Origin: Bacteroidales bacterium
GTDB taxonomy: Bacteria; Bacteroidota; Bacteroidia; Bacteroidales; Tenuifilaceae
DNA length: 64,000 bases
Direction: 5' to 3'
Assembly (NCBI GenBank): GCA_013376985.1
Contig: JACABB010000005.1
Span: forward strand, 61,717 to 125,716
A program made the translations under genes and the position numbers. How positions within the stretch are numbered: the first letter of the stretch is position 1; each line of letters opens with the position of its first letter. Below are positions 16,962 to 26,280 of the stretch, piece by piece. The notes under the pieces are model-generated. The model did no database searches. It saw only the letters and a program-made list of their open reading frames with translations, and was not told the DNA's origin.

Positions 16962-18503
16962 ATGTTTACCGAAACCGATTTAATTCAGTTAGCAAAACAA
17001 GGGGTGGAGCCGTCAGTGGCAACTCAGCAAATTGAAAACTTTAAAAAAGATTTTCCTTTTTTGAAAATCATTGCCCCTGCAACCATTAACAATGGCATCA
17101 TAAAACTTGATTGTGATGAGGTTGATGATCTTGTTGATCTGTACAAGGGTTTTGATGGTAGTCGATTGAAATTTGTACCAGCCTCGGGTGCGGCCACTCG
17201 AATGTTTAAGCACCTCTTTGAGTTTATTCAGGATTTTCCTGCTAAAGGAGCTGAATGCCTTAACGATAGGAACTTTGGTTCTGCAAGTAATTTTTTTAAT
17301 AGTATAAATAAATTTTCATTCTACCCTAAGCTGTTCGATGAGCTTTGGAACACTGGCTATAAGATGGATGAACTCTTAGAGCGACAGTATTTTCTACCTA
17401 TTGCTGAAGCACTTCTTGCGAATGATGGATTAAACTACGGAAATCTTCCAAAGGGGTTAATACTTTTTCATCGATATAAAGATACTTCACGCACAGCCAT
17501 GGAGGAGCATTTAGTTGAAGGCGCTCAGTATTGTAGGGATACAAATGGAAATCTTAATATGCACCTTACGGTTTCAGCTGAACATCTTGCGGGGTTTGAA
17601 AGACTTGTAGAAAGGGTGAAAGCGTATTATGAATCGCATTATGATGTTAAGCTAAACATCTCCTTCTCTGAGCAAAAATCGTCAACCGATACAATTGCTG
17701 TTGAGATGGATAATACCCCATTCAGGAATCCTGATGGAACTTTGCTCTTTAGACCAGGCGGACATGGCGCATTGCTTGATAACCTAAAAGACATTAATTC
17801 TGATGTGGTTTTTATAAAGAATATTGATAATGTTGTTCCCGATAGGCTTAAACCACACACTGTAAGGTATAAAAAAGCGCTTGCGGGTTTACTGCTTAGC
17901 TATAAAGGCATAATCTTCGACTACATTTTGAAACTTCATGATAACGGATATGTTGATGATGAATTTTTAAATCAAGTTCTCGATTTCTCAAAAAATGAGC
18001 TTTGTATTTTGCCTCCAGATAGTTTGAACATTAATGATTTAAAAGAGCTAAAGAGCTACTTAATTGGTATTCTTAATCGGCCTATTAGGGTTTGTGGGAT
18101 GGTTAAAAACCAAGGAGAACCAGGCGGTGGCCCTTTTTGGGCAAAAAATACTGATGGCACAACTAGCTTACAAATTGTTGAAAGTTCCCAAATTGATTTG
18201 AATGATCGAACCATTACAGAGATATTTAACCAATCTACCCATTTTAACCCTGTTGATTTAGTCTGCTATTTAAAAGATTATAAGGGCAATAAATTTGATC
18301 TACTTAAATACCGTGATCCTTTAACGGGTTTTATTTCGATTAAAAGTAAGGATGGAAGAAATCTGAAAGCACAGGAATTACCTGGATTATGGAATGGTGG
18401 AATGTCGAACTGGAATACAATTTTTGTTGAAGTGCCGCTAATTACCTTTAACCCTGTTAAGAGCGTGAATGATTTATTGAGGGATGAGCATCAAACGGAT
18501 TAA
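16962..18503 (+). CDS. DUF4301 family protein
   Basis: A 513-residue protein. The segment FVPASGAATRMFKHLFEF and the later FRPGGHGALLDNL, VRVCGMVKNQGEPGGGPFW-type motifs mark the DUF4301 family, which is widespread in Bacteroidota and uncharacterised. The SGAATRM and GGHGAL motifs recall nucleotidyltransferase-like sugar-nucleotide enzymes; that link is inference. No signal peptide. Not in an operon. Confidence 0.88.
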   Translation: MFTETDLIQLAKQGVEPSVATQQIENFKKDFPFLKIIAPATINNGIIKLDCDEVDDLVDLYKGFDGSRLKFVPASGAATRMFKHLFEFIQDFPAKGAECLNDRNFGSASNFFNSINKFSFYPKLFDELWNTGYKMDELLERQYFLPIAEALLANDGLNYGNLPKGLILFHRYKDTSRTAMEEHLVEGAQYCRDTNGNLNMHLTVSAEHLAGFERLVERVKAYYESHYDVKLNISFSEQKSSTDTIAVEMDNTPFRNPDGTLLFRPGGHGALLDNLKDINSDVVFIKNIDNVVPDRLKPHTVRYKKALAGLLLSYKGIIFDYILKLHDNGYVDDEFLNQVLDFSKNELCILPPDSLNINDLKELKSYLIGILNRPIRVCGMVKNQGEPGGGPFWAKNTDGTTSLQIVESSQIDLNDRTITEIFNQSTHFNPVDLVCYLKDYKGNKFDLLKYRDPLTGFISIKSKDGRNLKAQELPGLWNGGMSNWNTIFVEVPLITFNPVKSVNDLLRDEHQTD

Positions 18504-18844
18504 TTTGACAATGAGTTAATTTGAAAATTTGATAATTAACCCAAGTTGCTAGATGCTAGTTGCTGATATTCTAATTAATAGAATTTTTTGTGGTTGTAGT
18601 TTATAATTGCGTTGTAATTTGTAATAGTCTTTTTTTGAGGCTTTGCGGCATCCTTTTATTTAGCTACCAAAGCACTAAGGAAACACAAAGTTTAACTTGC
18701 TATTCTTAGCTACAGCCTTTATCGCTTCTTAAAATTAATGTTAAATACAAAAAGAATTAAATACCGTAAATCATCAAACTAGCGATTTGCAACCAGTAAC
18801 TAGCAACTTAGGTTTCACTTTCAAATTTTCAGATTGATGAATTT
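18504..18844. other. Gene-free stretch between DUF4301 gene and truA
   Basis: AT-rich and without a convincing ORF. GTTGCTAGATGCTAGTTGC near 18545 and its rough complement CAGTAACTAGCAACTTAGG near 18793 could pair over about 250 bases. No clear terminator. Confidence 0.4.
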
Positions 18845-19603
18845 TCAAATTCTATAAATTCCTTTTGGATACTCAATCCCAGTAAGATAAAGCCCTTCCG
18901 CAGGAGCCGATGAGCTTGCTAATGCTCGATCTTTTGCAGCAATAATTTCCGAAAACCTTTCAGCGGTAATCTTTTTCCTACCCACATCAACCATAGTGCC
19001 AACAATGGCTCTAACCATGTTTCGCAAAAACCTATCGGCAGTTACTGAGAAAATGAGTAGATTATCTTTCTCCGCCCAATTTGCCGAATATATTTTGCAG
19101 TCCGATGTTTTATTATCAGAACCAACTTTGCTAAAACTTGTAAAATCTGTGTAATTAAATAAATACTTAGATGCTTGTTGCATCAAATCAATATCCAGCG
19201 ATCCGTAGAACATCCAAGCCAACTCGCGCCAAAAAGGATCTTTATCCCGGCAAATAAAATAGTGGTAGGTTCTACTAGTAGCATCGAAACGTGCATGAGC
19301 CGCAGGTTCAACCGAGCGTATGGATTTAATGGAGATATCTAACGGAAGAATTTGATTTAGATGGTATAGAAAGGAGGCGTTACTGCTTAAATCATCACGA
19401 ATAGAATCAAAATGAGCAACAAAATACTTTGCATGAACACCAGTATCGGTGCGCCCTGCACCTAATGTGCTAATATCCTCCTTAAGAAGTGTGGCTAATG
19501 AGCTGTTAAGCTCCGCCTGAACGCTATGGGCATTCTCCTGAATTTGCCATCCGTGATATTTAGTTCCACGGTATGATAGCTCGATAAAGTAACGATGGCT
19601 CAC
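18845..19603 (-). CDS. truA: tRNA pseudouridine(38-40) synthase
   Basis: A 252-residue TruA. It converts uridines 38-40 of the anticodon stem-loop to pseudouridine. The catalytic Asp lies in GAGRTDTGVHA (about residues 48-58). ELSYRGTKYHGWQ at the N-terminus and FLRNMVRAIVGTMVDVGRKK at the C-terminus are family hallmarks. Length is normal. Confidence 0.96.
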   Translation of the reverse strand: MSHRYFIELSYRGTKYHGWQIQENAHSVQAELNSSLATLLKEDISTLGAGRTDTGVHAKYFVAHFDSIRDDLSSNASFLYHLNQILPLDISIKSIRSVEPAAHARFDATSRTYHYFICRDKDPFWRELAWMFYGSLDIDLMQQASKYLFNYTDFTSFSKVGSDNKTSDCKIYSANWAEKDNLLIFSVTADRFLRNMVRAIVGTMVDVGRKKITAERFSEIIAAKDRALASSSAPAEGLYLTGIEYPKGIYRI

Positions 19604-19695
19604 TCTGTTAATCTTTTTGCAAATGTAGTGTTTGGATTGGAATACTGATAAGTTGAAAGTTAAAAGAACATGGATTTATTATACACAGCTAGGCT

Positions 19696-19837
19696 ATCGC
19701 AAATTGCGATTATTGGGATTAAACGTAAAGTAAGGGTTGTGAAGGATAACAACCATGGAGTAATTTAGTAATATTCAGAATTGGAGGGTGGTAGCAAAAC
19801 GGTAACCCTACGCAATAAGATTATCGCATTTTGCGGT
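19696..19837. repeat. Two ATCGCAAATTGCGAT-type palindromes between truA and the FMN-binding gene
   Basis: An exact copy at 19696-19710 and a degenerate one (ATCGCATTTTGCGGT) at 19823-19837. They belong to a set of seven spread over 19.7-27.2 kb. A partial CAACCA..GGAGT motif near 19750 recalls the longer repeat module found further right. No gene in 19604-19898. Confidence 0.7.
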
Positions 19838-19898
19838 ATTAATTTAGGGGAGGTAACGGGAAATTCTCATTACCCCCTCAACCCATTACGGAATAGAA

Positions 19899-20378
19899 TT
19901 AATTTTGTTTTCCAGTAATATCATGTATATCAAGGCATAGAATACAAACCGAATTGTAAGATTTATCATCCTTGATATTTCTAGCCTTAATCGGATCGGG
20001 GTTTTCTTCCAAATGATTTAGCAGAATATCAAGCCCATGCTTTTTTTCATTCAGCTCATCAACAACTCTAATTGATCCTCTTATTATTAATGATGAGTAT
20101 TTGTGCTCGCAGAAATCTTTAACATAACCTTTATCCTCAATAACCGTTGCGCATACATTAGGATTTTTTGTGAGATAATCTATCTTTTGCCCCTTTAAAG
20201 CGCAGTGAAAGTATATGCGAGCATTTGCCTGATCGTAACCATAGCTAAGGGTTACAACATACGGATACTCATCGCCTACGAAACCGATAGTGGTGTATTT
20301 CCCCTTTTTGAGTATCGCATCAATTTCCTCTTTGATTGTTATCTCTTTTTCTTTTTTTCGTAAATGGTAATTGCCCAT
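19899..20378 (-). CDS. Pyridoxamine 5'-phosphate oxidase-family FMN-binding protein
   Basis: A 159-residue split-barrel flavoprotein, NimA/PNPOx-like: an LRKKEKEITIKEEIDAIL start, then PYVVTLSYGYDQANARIYFHCALKGQK and NVCATVIED. Proteins of this type bind FMN, and some reduce nitro groups (NimA); the true substrate is unknown. Monocistronic, flanked by palindrome-rich DNA. Confidence 0.85.
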   Translation of the reverse strand: MGNYHLRKKEKEITIKEEIDAILKKGKYTTIGFVGDEYPYVVTLSYGYDQANARIYFHCALKGQKIDYLTKNPNVCATVIEDKGYVKDFCEHKYSSLIIRGSIRVVDELNEKKHGLDILLNHLEENPDPIKARNIKDDKSYNSVCILCLDIHDITGKQN

Positions 20379-20839
20379 AATATCTGTGTGATGTTATAAT
20401 TGGTTGATCAAATTATTTTGTTTTGGTTTTAAACTCCGCCGTGGCAATATACGTAAATGTTTAGTAAAAATTGAGAAGATAAGCCGGTAAGTTAATAAGT
20501 TGATAAGTGATAAGTGTTGCTGTGATGCGGTGTTGCTGTTTTGCTGTGGGAGTTGAGAGTGGCAAGTGGAAAAAGGCAAGTGGTAAGTGAAAAGTGACAA
20601 GTAAAAGATGATTTACCCTGTTAATTATGCTATCGCAATTTGCGATTATTTAGCTGCAATGCTATTTATGGCGATGCAAATTACGATTGTTGTTTTACTG
20701 TAATCCCGAAGGGATTAAATGTGAATAGCCTCGCATGGAATACGGGGTGAGGTATGAGGGAAAGACATCAACCACAGAGTGGTTGAATAGTTTTAGCCAA
20801 AATCCTCAAAAACAGAATAGCAAAGCAGGAGGCTTCAAC
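20379..20839. repeat. Repeat-rich gap: palindrome, AAGTG-type degenerate repeats, 85-bp module
   Basis: Holds degenerate AAGTGGAA/AAGTGAAA runs at about 20550-20605, an ATCGCAATTTGCGAT palindrome at 20632-20646, and at 20703-20788 a module beginning CCCGAAGGGATTAAATGTGA and ending CAACCACAGAGTGGTTGAA. Small ORFs here have the composition of the repeats and were not taken as genes. Confidence 0.65.
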
Positions 20840-21589
20840 TCAACGAGCGAAAATTTTAGCAAAAATATTCCATATCCAATTTATCAAACATGCTAACCCT
20901 GTAATAGCTAATAATAATGCTGCTATTAGCAATAGTATAAATTCCAAGATGGGTAGTAAAATGGCAATTACAATATCTAAAATAGCCCCAATTATTGGTA
21001 AGAAAATATCGAAGTTGTAAAAAAAGCCGCTGGAATTCTTAACTAATTCAGGGTTATTCGTTATGAGTTGATTCAATGCATTTTGATTGAATGTTGGCGG
21101 ATTTGTAGAGCAGTCATATATTTTTTTATCGAGTGCGCTGCAACACTCATTAAAGTGTTGTTCTTGTTTATGGGCTTCAGCCTCTATTGGGCTATTATTA
21201 TAACCAGCCATAGCCCACCAGCCAAAATATTGCACCATAAAGAGCCGTATAAAACCTACCCCGAAAATACCAGTATCCCTGTTCTGAAGAACATGAAACC
21301 CTTCGTGAACAATAGTACCAAGTCCTTTACAGCTGCAAGGATCAAAATTTTCATTAAAGTAGATGTTAAATCGAGTGAAATTGTAGATTCCAGGTAAAGT
21401 AATTGCTATTGTTTTGGATGAAGATATATACCACGGAAGATTATTGTAAAGGTGAACTTTGTTCCAGTTAACTTTTGGGTAAATAGTTTTAAGCAATTGC
21501 TGAACACATTCTGGTTTTTCAATCTCCTTCGGTTTAAACCAGCGGTAGTAGTCGTTTAAAATATTTTTGAATCTATCGCAAAGGTTCAT
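20840..21589 (-). CDS. HExxH metallopeptidase-like membrane protein
   Basis: A 249-residue protein of unknown function. The N-terminal half is soluble and carries TIVHEGFHVLQNRD with HExxH at 95-99, then SPIEAEAH with Glu136/Glu138 as possible third zinc ligands; the layout recalls the DUF4157 peptidase-like domain. The Cys-rich segment FDPCSCKG precedes it. Residues about 190-245 form two or three hydrophobic helices ending in a short basic tail. No signal peptide, so the catalytic part may face the cytosol. Downstream of the Roco gene on the same strand, but 1 kb away and separated by repeats. Confidence 0.7.
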   Translation of the reverse strand: MNLCDRFKNILNDYYRWFKPKEIEKPECVQQLLKTIYPKVNWNKVHLYNNLPWYISSSKTIAITLPGIYNFTRFNIYFNENFDPCSCKGLGTIVHEGFHVLQNRDTGIFGVGFIRLFMVQYFGWWAMAGYNNSPIEAEAHKQEQHFNECCSALDKKIYDCSTNPPTFNQNALNQLITNNPELVKNSSGFFYNFDIFLPIIGAILDIVIAILLPILEFILLLIAALLLAITGLACLINWIWNIFAKIFAR

Positions 21590-22608
21590 AATAGTACTAT
21601 TTAGAAATTAAGGGGATGATCGGTTAAAATTACTTTTGTGTTCAAGAATAAAGATAAGTAAAAAGGGCTGAACTTTCCAAAACGTTATTAAACAAAATAA
21701 ATTAAACGCCCAATATACATCCGATATGGCGGAGGTTTCAGTTATCCAATCCCAAATGAATAAATGTGATGTTGTGATGCTGTGATGCTGTGATGTTGTG
21801 ATGCTGTGATGCTGTGTAGCAGTGGGGGTTTGAAAACGAAAAAGGGGCTATAACATTGTGATGCAGTGGTTCAGTTCAGATATTCTGACGCAAAAATCCC
21901 AACCCATAAAAGGGGTTATAACAGAGTTATGCAGAGGTTAGTACTTCGTTTGAAGGAGTTTGGAAGTTGTTTGAGATGCTTCACTTTGTTCAGCATGACA
22001 ACAACAATCTAAATCTATGCTTAGGATCAATATGTTATGCTTGCATCGAGTTGACGTTATTTAGGTAGTATATAGAAAAGTCAGCATTTTGAACGGGGTA
22101 ATGGCTGTACTGGAGATAGATGTTATTCAACCCCCATTCGGGGTTGTTGTAGATTGCTTTTATACCACGAGTTTCACTCGTGGCTATTTATATTTAAGCC
22201 CTTCGGGCTTTTCTCCCATTTGGCTTTTGTGTTTAAGGGCTTTGGGCTTTTACTAATCCTCCAATTTTTATTTTCTCATCCGTTGGGTTGTGGAGTTGGT
22301 CGGGTGATTTCAATTATGCAAAAGTAGTAGACTTCATCTATATAATTTCAAAGGGATTAAATATGAATAACCCCATAAGCAATGTGGGGTAGGGAAGGAG
22401 AAGTACAACAACCACGGAGTGGTTGAATATTATTGGAATAGTGAATTGTGTGAAAGATATTATAAGGCTTATTTATTGCTATACAAAATCCAACTATTAA
22501 ACTATCGCAAATTGCGATATTAACCTTTACACGCTACAGCCACAGAGTTTCAAGGCAAAACTGCAACACATTTCTCTGTCAACTCTCAACTGCTAACTGT
22601 CAACTAAT
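21590..22608. other. 1-kb repeat-rich gap without a gene
   Basis: Contains six tandem 8-bp units TGATG(C/T)TG at 21767-21814; a short piece like one end of the MITE (CATCGAGTTGACGTTAT) near 22029-22045; a palindromic module at 22127-22215 with stems around CCACGAGTTTCACTCGTGG and AAGCCCTTCGGGCTT; a CCCGAAGGG-type module at 22347-22428; an ATCGCAAATTGCGAT palindrome at 22504-22518; and a CAACTCTCAACTGCTAACTG-type degenerate repeat at 22576-22604. Confidence 0.65.
21767..21814 (+). repeat. Six tandem copies of TGATG(C/T)TG
   Basis: The period is exactly 8 bases, with the fifth-plus-one base alternating T, C, C, T, C, C. A seventh degraded unit follows. The period is not a multiple of three and no frame is open through it, so it is a non-coding microsatellite. 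Confidence 0.85.
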
Positions 22609-25506
22609 TCACTTTTCACCAAGTAAAACCGGAGGGATTGAGGGTAATGCAAAAAATGGAGCAACATTATTGTAGAATTTACCAAATTTTTGAAGTTTCT
22701 CAGCTCCTTTTGAAACCAGCTTAAGGGCTTTGTTTAATCTGGATTTTTCGTCAGAAAGATTGTCAAAGAATTCTTTTAATCGGTCTTTTAAACCTTCGGA
22801 CACTTCCTTTTTACCCTCCGATGCAGCCTTCTCCAGTTCACTCAATGCCTCTTCGGCCTTCTGCAGCTCATTTTTTATACGCTTCCTCTCTTTCTCGTCA
22901 TCAACCTCTATATCAACCTCTTTTAGGATATCATCCTTTAGGTTTTTAAACAAATCCTGTACGATTTTTATTTCTTGAGAGACTGTTTGTTGTTGAGTAG
23001 CCGTTAAATTAGCGTTTTGATTTACGTTGACTACTTGATCTCCTTGTTTAACACTTATATTAATACTTCTTTCACCCATATCTTTTGACCTTTCTTGTTT
23101 ATTTATAACGCTATCTAACATATCTGATACAGAAAACCATTCATCTAAATCTCCATTAAAAAATTTAGCCAGACCAGCTCTTTCATGCCCCAGCAATGCA
23201 GTGTATTTAACAAATTCATTTGGGTAGCCAGGCAGAGGAATAAACTCCTTTACTTCTAGGTTTTCAAACTCTTTATTGATTGAAAGGATGTTATGTCTAA
23301 TTGCCGAAAAATACCTTTGTTTGTAATGGGACTCGCCCTGCACCGTAATCTCAATTCTTTTATTCGGCTCATCCTCTTTTATTTTTGCTTTGCATTCAAA
23401 TTCTTTACTTTCCAATACCATTCCGTACCTCCACTGCTGGCCATCAACAATGTCGTTTTTAAGCCTTATCATCAACCTTGGCAGTATGGAGGATGGTAAG
23501 TAATCATATTCCATAACAAAGCGGAGTGGTTTGCCAATGTTTAGGTCAGGCTCGTTTTGAAGCTCCTTTGGGAGCAGGTCGGGGATGATGAAACAATCCT
23601 TGCCTTTGCCATACTCGTAGCACAGCTCAAAGTTTACCATAATGCTTAAAATGTAGGGCCATTCTTCATCGCTATAGACAATCTTTTTCTTCTTTGCAGG
23701 GTCGTACTCATGCTTTTTAATCTCCTCCTCGTTAAGTATAAACCCCAAATCGTCCTTATGTAAAATACCATCCCTAATTTTGTGAGAGTTGATTATTTTA
23801 TAAACGCCAATAGTCACCCAATGAGGATCCAAAACGTAGATGCCTGGCAGATCAAGTTGTTCGAAGTATAGGACAATTCCCAAATCGTTAAGGTATTGTA
23901 GTAGCGTTTTTTGGCTACTCGGGTCGCTTACATTATTATCCTCACAAATTTTGACAAACCTCTTACGATTGATGTAGCGTTTGGCTTTGGTCTCAGCAAC
24001 CAGCTTTTCTTTAATATTCATCCAATCGATACTAATTTCAGTACCAAAAAGTGAAGTTTCGGGAATTGTGTTGGCTAGGCATTCAACCAACCTAGTAAAT
24101 CCTTCCTTTGTTAGACACGAAATACGATGAAAGCGGCTTTTAATCTGAGGGAAGTTATCATTAATCTTTTTTTGCTCGATATTGTAGTTGGGATTGTCAT
24201 CAATTTTATTCATTACCACGATAACAGGTGAATCGCCCCCGAACTTTTCGATATGCTTTAACCAGTGATCTTTCCTGCTATCGGTACGGCTATCGAGTAC
24301 AAGAATATAGAGCGAACGCTTGCTCATGAAGAACTGGTGCGATGCATGCATAATCTCTTGCCCCCCAAAATCCCAGAAATGTATATGGCAATCCTTTAAT
24401 TCTTTATTGATGGCTAATCCCTGAATATCTTTAGTTTGTAGAGATACCACGTTAATCCCATGCGTTTGTGACTCATCTTTATTAAACTTCTCTCCCTGAA
24501 ACTGTCTTAGCAGCGATGTTTTACCCGACATCCCTTCTCCTACCAGCAATACTTTTACCTCATTAAGTTTTACTTTTTTATTACCCTCTAAAGATTTAAA
24601 ATAATCCCTTATGGCTTCTTTACCTTGTTTTACAATTTCAACTGGAGGATTTTTTAGCGGATTTCCGTTTAGTGTAATGCATCCTTCTTCCCAAGATTTG
24701 ATTGCATAATTGATTTTCATATTGAAATCTATTATCCATGTTGGTAACTCCGTAATCTTATTTTGGCATAATCCCAGTAAACTCAGATTTTCTAATTGTT
24801 TTAGTGGTGAAATATCCGATATTTTATTTCCTAATAATTGAAGTCTTTGGAGATTTTTTAAACCTTTTAGATGAGAAATGTCTTTGATGCAATTATCTGC
24901 TAACCATAGTAGTTGTAATTCTGTTAAGAGGTTGAGGGAAGAAATATCACTGATTCCATTACCACTTAAATTGAGCAACTGTAATTGATTCAACACTTTT
25001 AGAGAGGAGTAATCACTGATTTGATTAATGCTTAGATCTAGTGATTGTAACTGATTCAGTTCGTTCAGAAATGATATGTTGCTGATTTGATTATTACTTA
25101 AATCGAGTGATCGTAATTCCTTTAGTTCTTTTAAAATGGAGCAATCACTGATTTGGTTATCACCTAAATCGAGCGATTGTAGTTGCTTGAGTTCTTTCAA
25201 AAATGAACAATCGCTGATTTGATTATCAGCTAAATTGAGCATTTGTAAATGCTTTAATTCTTTCAATGACGAACAATCGCTGATTTGATTACCTTTTAAA
25301 TAGAGCACTTGCAAATGTTGGAATTCTTTCAAAAAGTTGATTATACGTTTTATATCTCCTGTATTACAACGATATAAACTCAAACTTACTACTTGCTTTT
25401 TTTTGTTTGATATATATCCATTATGGTAACAATTTAGTATTCTTAACACCCTAAAATTAACCCTTAGTTCTTTTTCAATTTCTCTAATAATATTAAGATC
25501 ATTCAT
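22609..25506 (-). CDS. Roco-family LRR-GTPase
   Basis: A 965-residue Roco protein. LRRs of 22 residues at about 60-285 (pattern LQxLxLxxNQISDxSxLKEL); Roc GTPase at about 315-480 with P-loop GEGMSGKT (323-330), WDFGGQE (378-384) and NKID (433-436); COR domain at about 480-690. A further region leads into VNVNQNANLT and a charged coiled coil at about 860-935. The C-terminus is hydrophobic (FFALPSIPPVLLG). Bacterial Roco proteins cycle between monomer and dimer with nucleotide state; their cellular roles are largely unknown. Several LRR units are close copies at the DNA level, pointing to recent expansion. It lies in a palindrome-rich accessory stretch. Confidence 0.92.
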   Translation of the reverse strand: MNDLNIIREIEKELRVNFRVLRILNCYHNGYISNKKKQVVSLSLYRCNTGDIKRIINFLKEFQHLQVLYLKGNQISDCSSLKELKHLQMLNLADNQISDCSFLKELKQLQSLDLGDNQISDCSILKELKELRSLDLSNNQISNISFLNELNQLQSLDLSINQISDYSSLKVLNQLQLLNLSGNGISDISSLNLLTELQLLWLADNCIKDISHLKGLKNLQRLQLLGNKISDISPLKQLENLSLLGLCQNKITELPTWIIDFNMKINYAIKSWEEGCITLNGNPLKNPPVEIVKQGKEAIRDYFKSLEGNKKVKLNEVKVLLVGEGMSGKTSLLRQFQGEKFNKDESQTHGINVVSLQTKDIQGLAINKELKDCHIHFWDFGGQEIMHASHQFFMSKRSLYILVLDSRTDSRKDHWLKHIEKFGGDSPVIVVMNKIDDNPNYNIEQKKINDNFPQIKSRFHRISCLTKEGFTRLVECLANTIPETSLFGTEISIDWMNIKEKLVAETKAKRYINRKRFVKICEDNNVSDPSSQKTLLQYLNDLGIVLYFEQLDLPGIYVLDPHWVTIGVYKIINSHKIRDGILHKDDLGFILNEEEIKKHEYDPAKKKKIVYSDEEWPYILSIMVNFELCYEYGKGKDCFIIPDLLPKELQNEPDLNIGKPLRFVMEYDYLPSSILPRLMIRLKNDIVDGQQWRYGMVLESKEFECKAKIKEDEPNKRIEITVQGESHYKQRYFSAIRHNILSINKEFENLEVKEFIPLPGYPNEFVKYTALLGHERAGLAKFFNGDLDEWFSVSDMLDSVINKQERSKDMGERSINISVKQGDQVVNVNQNANLTATQQQTVSQEIKIVQDLFKNLKDDILKEVDIEVDDEKERKRIKNELQKAEEALSELEKAASEGKKEVSEGLKDRLKEFFDNLSDEKSRLNKALKLVSKGAEKLQKFGKFYNNVAPFFALPSIPPVLLGEK

Positions 25507-26280
25507 AGTTGCTTAGGTTATATAATTTTTAATTGATTTTTAAACTTGCCGATAACTTGTTTATACATTACCAAAAATAGTTAAATTATTGGATTATCAA
25601 ATTGCTATTATATTACCACCCCAGCCCCTGAAAAGTGGAAAGTGGAAAGTGAAAAGTGGAAAAAGAGAAAAAGGCATAAACTTACCATACACAATTAGGT
25701 TATCGCAAATTGCGATTATTGGTATGCTTTAGTATTTATTCAAAATGCGAGCTGTGATTGTGGTTTTGCAGCAATCCCGAAGGGATTAAATGTGAATAGC
25801 CTCGCATGCAATGTGAGGAAAAAGGGGAGAAGCAGCACCAACCACGGGAGTGGTTGAATTATAATAATGGTGATGGTTCTGGGAATTATTTCTGTACTTT
25901 TTTCTTGATAAAAAAGTACCAAAAAATCAAGAACCGAGCGTTATTTGCGAGTTCGACGAAGTCAACATATGATGCTCCCACCCGCAGGCTTTCTCAGGCT
26001 CGCCATATCTTCTGGCCGCCCGCTGACAAAAGAATCATTGCTAAGAATTACGATCTCTTTACGAGATTGGAGTTTTTTATTCTTAATCCCGAAGGGATTA
26101 AATGTGAATAGACCCACATAAACTATTTCTTGACACACTTTATTGAATAGACTCTTCAACCACTATTCGGAGTTGATGGTGGTGTTTGCTTGTGTTCCAT
26201 GGGTTTCACCCACGGCTATTCGTATTAAAGCCCTTCGGGCTTTGGGAGTGCTGCTGTGATACAGTGTTGCTGTGCTGCTT
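25507..26280. repeat. Repeat-rich gap with palindromic modules
   Basis: From left: AAGTGGAAAGTGGAAAGTG-type runs at 25632-25665; an ATCGCAAATTGCGAT palindrome at 25702-25716; a CCCGAAGGG...GTGGTTGAAT module at 25773-25860; a segment at 25945-26040 containing GAGTTCGACGAAGTCAAC, shared with the interior of the MITE-like element; another CCCGAAGGG start at 26087-26120; and a module at 26152-26246 with stems GGGTTTCACCC and AGCCCTTCGGGCT. Small ORFs on both strands follow the repeats and were rejected. Confidence 0.65.

Noticed and set aside
20394-20600. A 68-codon minus-strand ORF
   Set aside because: It is built from degenerate AAGTG/CACTT repeats.
21767-21814. Tandem repeats as a possible CRISPR array
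   Set aside because: The unit is 8 bases with no spacers; no cas gene lies nearby.
24960-25340. Regular 66-base repeats as a possible CRISPR or satellite array
   Set aside because: They are LRR codons of the Roco gene, in frame throughout.
25806-26111. Overlapping small ORFs on both strands between the Roco gene and the helical protein gene
   Set aside because: They are made of the palindromic repeat modules and have no coding-like composition.
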